Assembly: GCF_901709675.1 (NCBI RefSeq)
Contig: NC_051095.1
Location: 15,853,956-15,917,955, forward strand
Origin: Syngnathus acus
Taxonomy: Eukaryota; Chordata; Actinopteri; Syngnathiformes; Syngnathidae
Length of the DNA: 64,000 nucleotides
Direction: 5' to 3'
A program made the position numbers and the translations under genes. This document shows, piece by piece, positions 59,260 to 64,000 of this stretch. A model generated the notes under the pieces. The model searched no databases and was not told where the DNA came from. It was given only the letters and a program-made list of their open reading frames with translations. Every line of letters begins with the position of its first letter. The first letter of the stretch is position 1.

Positions 59260-59635
59260 GTAAAAACTCCGAGAACTACTTGTCTTTAAACAATAGAAGT
59301 TTTCACCAGTGCCACATTTGAGCCCCTTTTGTGGAAATGCTTGTTTTTTCACAGTACAAGCAAAACCCAGAGATGTTCAAACAGACAGCGAGGCTCTGGT
59401 CTCACGTCTACGCTGGCGCTCCCGTCTCCAGTCCGGAGTACACACGTAAAATAGAGGAACTCTGTGCCATGGGCTTTGAAAGAGTAAGCATCACGCGTTC
59501 ACATTTTTAACAGTACCTCCTATATTGGTTCTCATTTCTCCTGTGCGTTTTCTTCTCCAGAATGCAGTAATAGTGGCCTTGTCGTCAAAATCTTGGGATG
59601 TGGAGACGGCGACGGAGCTACTAATCAGTAACTGA
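51756..59635 (+). CDS. ube2k: ube2k, ubiquitin-conjugating enzyme E2 K (complete, 7 exons)
   Basis: Exons 51756-51818, 52392-52485, 54839-54897, 55008-55090, 58487-58586, 59355-59483 and 59561-59635; 200 residues, the same as human UBE2K (E2-25K). Start [21 protein letters not shown] is essentially identical to mammals. The UBC fold includes [13 protein letters not shown], the HPN motif (WHPNISS), and the catalytic Cys92 in [13 protein letters not shown]. The C-terminal UBA domain is [21 protein letters not shown] and ends ELLISN. UBE2K builds Lys48-linked chains, can synthesise them without an E3, and the UBA domain binds ubiquitin. Intron 4 (55091-58486) is occupied mainly by a tandem-repeat-bearing TIR element. 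The exon 5 donor GTCGGC is weak. Poly(A) signals at 60603-60608 and 60629-60634. Confidence 0.98.
53047..53170. repeat. interspersed repeat fragment in ube2k intron 2
   Basis: AGTACCTTGACTTTCAAGTTTAATTAATTCTGTGACCAAGCTTGTAAACTAAT matches the first part of 42470-42915, with substitutions. Confidence 0.6.
53960..54242 (+). pseudogene. Tc1/mariner transposase C-terminal relic (ube2k intron 2)
   Basis: Broken frames encode pieces typical of the end of Tc1-like transposases: STKDWFAEK, stop, [13 protein letters not shown], then ...LW and [18 protein letters not shown]. In a shifted frame [12 protein letters not shown] is followed by a stop. A near-exact 22-base local duplication (GTGACAAGCTAGTCAAATTGA twice, about 54150-54200) breaks the frame, and an in-frame stop lies before LEVLEW. 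It is non-functional; no terminal inverted repeats were found. Confidence 0.8.
55735..58325. mobile_element. TIR-bounded DNA element carrying a 251-bp tandem array (ube2k intron 4)
   Basis: Begins CCGTATTTTCCGCCCTAAAA and ends with its exact complement TTTTAGGGCGGAAAATACGG; the inverted repeat is perfect for 28 bases. TA is present on both sides (55733-55734 and 58326-58327), compatible with a TA target duplication. Subterminal TATAAGGCGCACC motifs recur near both ends. No transposase is present, so it would be non-autonomous. The inside is a tandem array (separate entry). The right-end 230 bases occur alone at 21132-21366. Confidence 0.9.
55905..58070. repeat. 251-bp satellite-like tandem repeat, about 8.5 copies
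   Basis: The marker GTGTAAACAATCGCG recurs at 56151, 56402, 56653, 56904, 57155, 57406, 57657 and 57908, exactly 251 bases apart each time. A first shorter unit (227 bases) lacks CCTCACCTCGCAATCTCCCATGAG-like sequence. The copies differ by only a few single-base changes (for example GATCTAACG or GATCCAACG; CATTGG or CATTTG). The final copy breaks off near 58070. No spacer variation, so it is not a CRISPR array. Confidence 0.97.
59227..59256. repeat. poly(T) tract in ube2k intron 5
   Basis: About 30 consecutive T residues, followed by AAACG. Likely a simple-repeat tract; polymorphic in length. Confidence 0.85.
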
Positions 59636-61915
59636 ATCTTGATGACAACTTTGAAATCTTCCTCATTTGCCCCCCCCCCCCCTCCTCACACACCCACCTG
59701 TTACCGCCATCTCTTGGCATCTATTCCTGCGTCGCACCTTCTGTTTCACAGTGGACACTGCCCCACCCGCACTCCCCACTCTCCTCTGCTGTCACACACT
59801 CCAATCAGTTGCTTGGCAAGTACGCATTGCTGGCCCCCTTGAAGGTCATTCAACATTTCGGTGAACACTTAGGTCCCCGCCCCGCAACCTGGCTGCCACG
59901 TCTCTAACCCGATACAAGTATTCGTCACCTATGCAGGCATTCACATTCAGTTTTGCAAAACCTTTTTTCGAAGAGAGTCAAACCATTCAGACAGACTCTT
60001 GCACTCCCGGACTTCCAAGTAAACCAAATGTCATTTTAGAATGTTGACTTTGACAACCCATATTCAATATGCCCCACTAATGGCAATTAGTGAGGTTAGC
60101 CTATATGTAAATAAATTCCACAAATCCAATTTCATTGTCAGGACAAGAAGGCAGGAATATGTGGCAGTAATAATGACACAGACGTAAACAAGGATGATAC
60201 CTTCTTTTAGATACCACATCGATTCACTGCGCCTTCTGTGTCATAATCGTTTGACACGGTCTCATACACATCTGTGGCAGGTTTATGTAATTCCACCAAA
60301 ACACATTTACAGTGTAATTACGCTCTTATTTTCTTTGCTCTCTCAAACAGTCTGACCCCCCCCCCCCCCCCCCCCCCTCCAAGCTGGTTCATTACTTGAT
60401 TAAAAAAACCACTTCTCACGACATTTAAAAACGAAAGAAGGAAGAAAAAATAAAACGCTTTTTTTTTTTTAAATTTGGTTTTGGCCTTTAACAGGAATAT
60501 ATTTGGATTCTTGTTTTTAAAAACCTAGATGAAACTTGTCAACTGCAACCTCCAAAGTAAAAGAAAACGCGCAAGTATTGCGTCACCTTGACAATGCCAA
60601 TGAATAAATGTCAAAAGATTCATCTGTAAATAAAGATTAAGTCTGTGTAAATTAACAATTTGTCTTCGTGTGTATTCTCTTGATACGTTTTGTTGTAATG
60701 AATTTCCTGGATGAATGTTCGGTGGATATTAGTATTAAAAAAACAAATCCACTTCAGAAATAGAACTGTCGCAGCAAGGGAATTGTTTATCTGTTTAGTA
60801 ATAGAAGTCAAATCAACTATAAAATGAAAAATGTGCAGAAGTGATAAATGATTTAAGATGATTAGCGTGCCTCTTACAGTGCTAATGTATATACACTTGT
60901 TTTCCTTTGCCATTGTTATCCTTGGGTCCAAACTAATTTTTAGTACATTTAGGGCCGTAACAATCATCTATCATGAAATACAGATTACCTTATACACAGG
61001 CTGCTAATGAACAGGGTAACAGATGGTATGCCTCCTAGCATGGTGTACCTCTTAGATCGGCTCCAGTAAACCCTGGCTTTATTTCAAAACCCAGCAGCAG
61101 CACAAGAGCGCCTAGCCACTTATTAGCTGCAAAGCACCTCAAACGACAACAAAATTTGCACTCGTGAAAATGACTCAGCGTTCCACTCTTCCCATGAGAC
61201 AAAAGCTCTTGTCATTTCATTTCTACTACTGGTATATACTTAACAAGAAAGCTACACTTGCACAATTTAATAAGTACCAATGCAATTCCTATGCTGCCTT
61301 AAAATAAACACGAGAGATCACTAATGACACTGATTTGAATGTTTTATCTCACAGGAGAAATGTTGCGATGGTCCTCAACTTTAAAATTTCAATTTTACTA
61401 CGTAACCGTTAGGCCAGTAATGGGCTTTAAATTCAGGATCAACTTAAAATGCACCTACCCTTTGATGTTGCTAATTAAAGTAAGCAACCTCAATAAGGTT
61501 ACAGGGTCTTAGCCGCTGACTACCAAACTGCAATTAGACAATGTGTGACTGGTTTCATTGTCCTCATATTTACCTGCACAACTTGATCTGTGCTCATGTT
61601 TTCAGCATCGTGCTGTCAAGATGCCCGCTAGGTGAATCAGCCGTGCGCGGCCAAGTTGTTACTGGTGGGCATACTGTTTCTCTCAGCCTGCTGCTGCTGA
61701 GTTACATGATAGCTCCAGTGTCACTGTCAGTGTCGACTGTGCGGCCTCCACCAGCAGAGCACTGGGCCAGCTCTGGCCCTACTCAAGGTTCTGAGGTGGG
61801 ATCGATCATCATCCATTGTTGGAATATCTTCACGTGAGGAATCATGTAAACCACAGGCGTCTTCTTTTTTTGTTGTTGATTTTTAAGTTTTTATTTTTCA
61901 TCACACCTGGACAAG
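59636..61915. other. ube2k 3' UTR and chrna9 upstream region
   Basis: The ube2k 3' UTR runs to about 60650 and includes a poly(C) tract at 60357-60377. The remainder to 61915 contains no supported exon. Confidence 0.6.
60357..60377. repeat. poly(C) tract
   Basis: About 20 C residues in the ube2k 3' UTR. Poly(C) runs of 9-12 also occur at about 38520, 46338 and 59670. Confidence 0.85.
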
Positions 61916-63644
61916 ATGATCCAAATAATCTGCCTGGCCATGCTTCTCCCTTCGGGTAAGACCTGGAACAGTTATTTGACGTGCTCTTGCTTGAGACTCG
62001 CATCTTTAAAATTTACAGTTTTTTTTTTTTTTTACTTATAGCGTGTTTGGGGTTGATCTGTCCAAGACATTAATTAAAGATGATGTCGTCTTTGTGCCTG
62101 TAGTGGTTCATTCAGCTCAGGGTCACTATGCCCAGAAGCTACTCAATGATTTGATGGAGAACTATACTAGTTCCCTGCGGCCCGTGGAGGACACAGACCG
62201 AGCACTGAACGTCACTTTACAGATCACGCTCTCGCAGATCAAGGATATGGTGAGTCCTGCCTGTTTCAAACACTATCATCATTGCAGCATCTAACTATAA
62301 CCTACATTTTAGTAACCAAAGAGATTTTTTTTTAACCTAATTAAAAAGCATAACCTAGTAGGGGTACATACAACATGTTATAGAGAAAATCTGGGGGGTG
62401 ACTTCCCCCTTAAAGACACTCTAAAGCAGTGGTTCTTAACCTGGGTTCGATCAAACCCTAGGGGTTTGGTGAGTTGGTCTCAGGGGTTCGACAGAGACTC
62501 CACTGAGGAGGTCTGAACAAACCTGATTTATCGTGTAAATTCTGATTTGCCAGTATGTAATTTCTTGTGAGTTCATGCATTGTGTTGGTTTTGTTCGTTG
62601 AACAAGGTGATGTTCATGCACGGCTCATTTTGTGCACCACTAACGAGGGCTTTGGTGAATGCGCATTGGTACCTCCAACAAGGTTAAGAACCATTGCTCT
62701 AAAGTGAATACGTAGATGTGCTGCTAAATGTATTTTACGTGTGTTTTTACCATTTCAGTTTTCCTGATTTTTGGGGCATGGCTAAAAAGTGATGAACTTC
62801 AGCATCGGGTGTAGCGTCAAATTTTCAGCAGCCTCGTAGTTTTGGGCATTCAGCAGACATGCATGCTGCATTTGGAAATGGCTTGATTTTTTACAGAAGA
62901 TTAAAGGTTGTTATTTTTTTTCCGGATTATTCAGATTTGGCATTGTTCAACACCCTTCTTAGTTGCGTGTCAAATTTGGAAGGCATTTTTTTCATTTTAC
63001 AAGTACTTTATAGAGCCAAAGTTGAAAATTTAAAAATTCAGACATAAATCCATACCCTTGCAAAGTTTTATTACACTCACATTAACACATCTGAAATTGT
63101 TCCATAAAAAGTAGCCAGGTGGACATAAACGGCCATTATAGAGCCTAGAGGCTTAATGTAGTTGAATGAAAAACCTGGCTCTTTAAGTACCAGGCCAGGC
63201 CTGCTCTAAGCTGGATCAGATTCCGGTTCAGGTCTACTCGGTAAGTCTGCACTGAACAACCACTTGTTTGTTGTGTACGCGTGTGTGTGTGTGTGTGTGT
63301 GTGCGTGTGTGTGTGTGCGTGTGTGCGTGCGTGCGTGCGTGCGTGCGTGTGTGTGCGTGCGTGCGTTTGTGTGTGTGCGCTGGAGGACTGAAAAGCTATA
63401 CTACTACTATAGTTGTACTACAACCCACATCAGGGAAGAATGATAGCAAAAGTGTTTTAAAGTGTGCTGTGCACTACTCGTGCTTTCAGGATGAGAGGAA
63501 TCAGGTGTTGATCGCATATCTGTGGATAAGACAGAGGTGGCACGACGCTTACCTGAAGTGGAATAAGGAAGACTACGACGGATTGGAGATCATCCACATC
63601 CCCAGCAACCTTGTGTGGAGACCTGACCTCGTCCTCTATAACAA
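61916..63644 (+). CDS. chrna9: chrna9, nicotinic acetylcholine receptor alpha-9, 5' part (exons 1-3), continues beyond the right edge
   Basis: Exon 1 61916-61955, exon 2 62104-62249, exon 3 63490-63644. Exon 1 and the start of exon 2 give a signal peptide ([17 protein letters not shown]); an alternative acceptor 12 bases downstream (TTCATTCAG) also stays in frame. The mature ligand-binding domain starts [17 protein letters not shown], then [24 protein letters not shown], with [24 protein letters not shown] and the loop-A motif WRPDLVLYN. These are diagnostic for alpha-9/alpha-10 nicotinic subunits, and neighbouring ube2k and klb favour chrna9 (human 4p14). The receptor is a calcium-permeable pentameric channel at the efferent synapse of hair cells. 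The C-loop vicinal cysteines and membrane helices lie outside the window. Confidence 0.9.
62427..62696. mobile_element. hAT-type MITE with 8-bp target-site duplication (chrna9 intron 2)
   Basis: Starts CAGTGGTTCTTAACCTGGG and ends AAGGTTAAGAACCATTG, imperfect inverted termini. It is flanked by exact 8-bp direct repeats CTCTAAAG at 62419-62426 and 62697-62704, the hAT hallmark. 270 bases, no coding capacity. Confidence 0.9.
63281..63382. repeat. (GT)n/(GTGC)n microsatellite in chrna9 intron 2
   Basis: Alternating GT and GTGC units for about 100 bases, ending about 110 bases before exon 3. Confidence 0.95.
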
Positions 63645-64000
63645 GTATGCCCGTACGTCACTCACACGCTGATGACTCTGATCCGATGCAGTTATTGTTT
63701 TCTTTTTTGTCAAACAATGTCCTTCCTGTCACATGGCTGTCTTTTCAATTGTCCAATAGATACTGTATATACATGATTGAACTAATTAGCCGACTAGTCT
63801 TTGAGATGATTTTTACCACTCATCTTGACATTTAATGCTTAAAGTCAAGTAATTGCCGTTTACGTGATTTTTGTATCTTTTGATTGTGATTGAAGCACAT
63901 ATTTATCAAAATTATTAAAAAAATCATGAATGATTTCACTCTCATTTGTATGGTAGCATTAAGATAGTAGAGACTGTGGAGCTATTTTAATCACACGACA

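Overview
This window is vertebrate nuclear DNA, almost certainly from a ray-finned (teleost) fish. The evidence is short GT-AG introns, many di- and tetranucleotide microsatellites, a tRNA-derived SINE, hAT- and Tc1-type relics, and gene families and isoforms typical of fish. I joined exons by reading frame, splice sites and remembered vertebrate protein families. No database was consulted, so gene names rest on recognisable motifs and gene order.

Layout, left to right: 5' part of eva1c (minus, 81-1682, runs off the left edge); clic2 (plus, 4119-8775); a five-exon urotensin II-related peptide gene, urp1 (minus, 9988-12083), whose exons are mostly too short to stand out as ORFs; c1galt1c1/Cosmc (plus, 14051-15004, single coding exon); mcts1 (minus, 16662-18671) head-to-head with cul4b (plus, 19810-29194); lamp2 (plus, 30395-40076) with three alternative last exons; klb/beta-klotho (plus, 43286-49583); ube2k (plus, 51756-59635); and the 5' part of chrna9 (plus, 61916-63644, runs off the right edge). 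Every complete gene gives an uninterrupted joined frame whose length is at or near that of its vertebrate orthologue.

Gene order is informative. c1galt1c1(+), mcts1(-), cul4b(+), lamp2(+) is the block found on human Xq24, with orientations preserved. klb, ube2k and chrna9 are all 4p14 genes in human. The junction between the two blocks lies in about 40.1-43.3 kb, which holds only repeats and unrecognised sequence. The genes do not form one pathway. They cover ubiquitin conjugation (cul4b, ube2k), translation re-initiation (mcts1), O-glycan chaperoning (c1galt1c1), lysosome membrane and autophagy (lamp2), FGF co-reception (klb), peptide hormone signalling (urp1) and cholinergic signalling (chrna9).

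The most notable non-ordinary items are: (1) the complete urp1 gene ending in the cyclic peptide ACFWKYCVTN; (2) a 2.6 kb element in ube2k intron 4 with 28-bp perfect terminal inverted repeats, filled by a very regular 251-bp tandem array, with a related end-fragment in cul4b intron 1; (3) two minor-spliceosome (U12-type) introns in neighbouring genes, an AT-AC intron in cul4b and a GT-AG intron in mcts1; (4) three lamp2 terminal exons with tails ending GYQTL, GYESF and GYQSV; and (5) mobile-element relics with readable target-site duplications.
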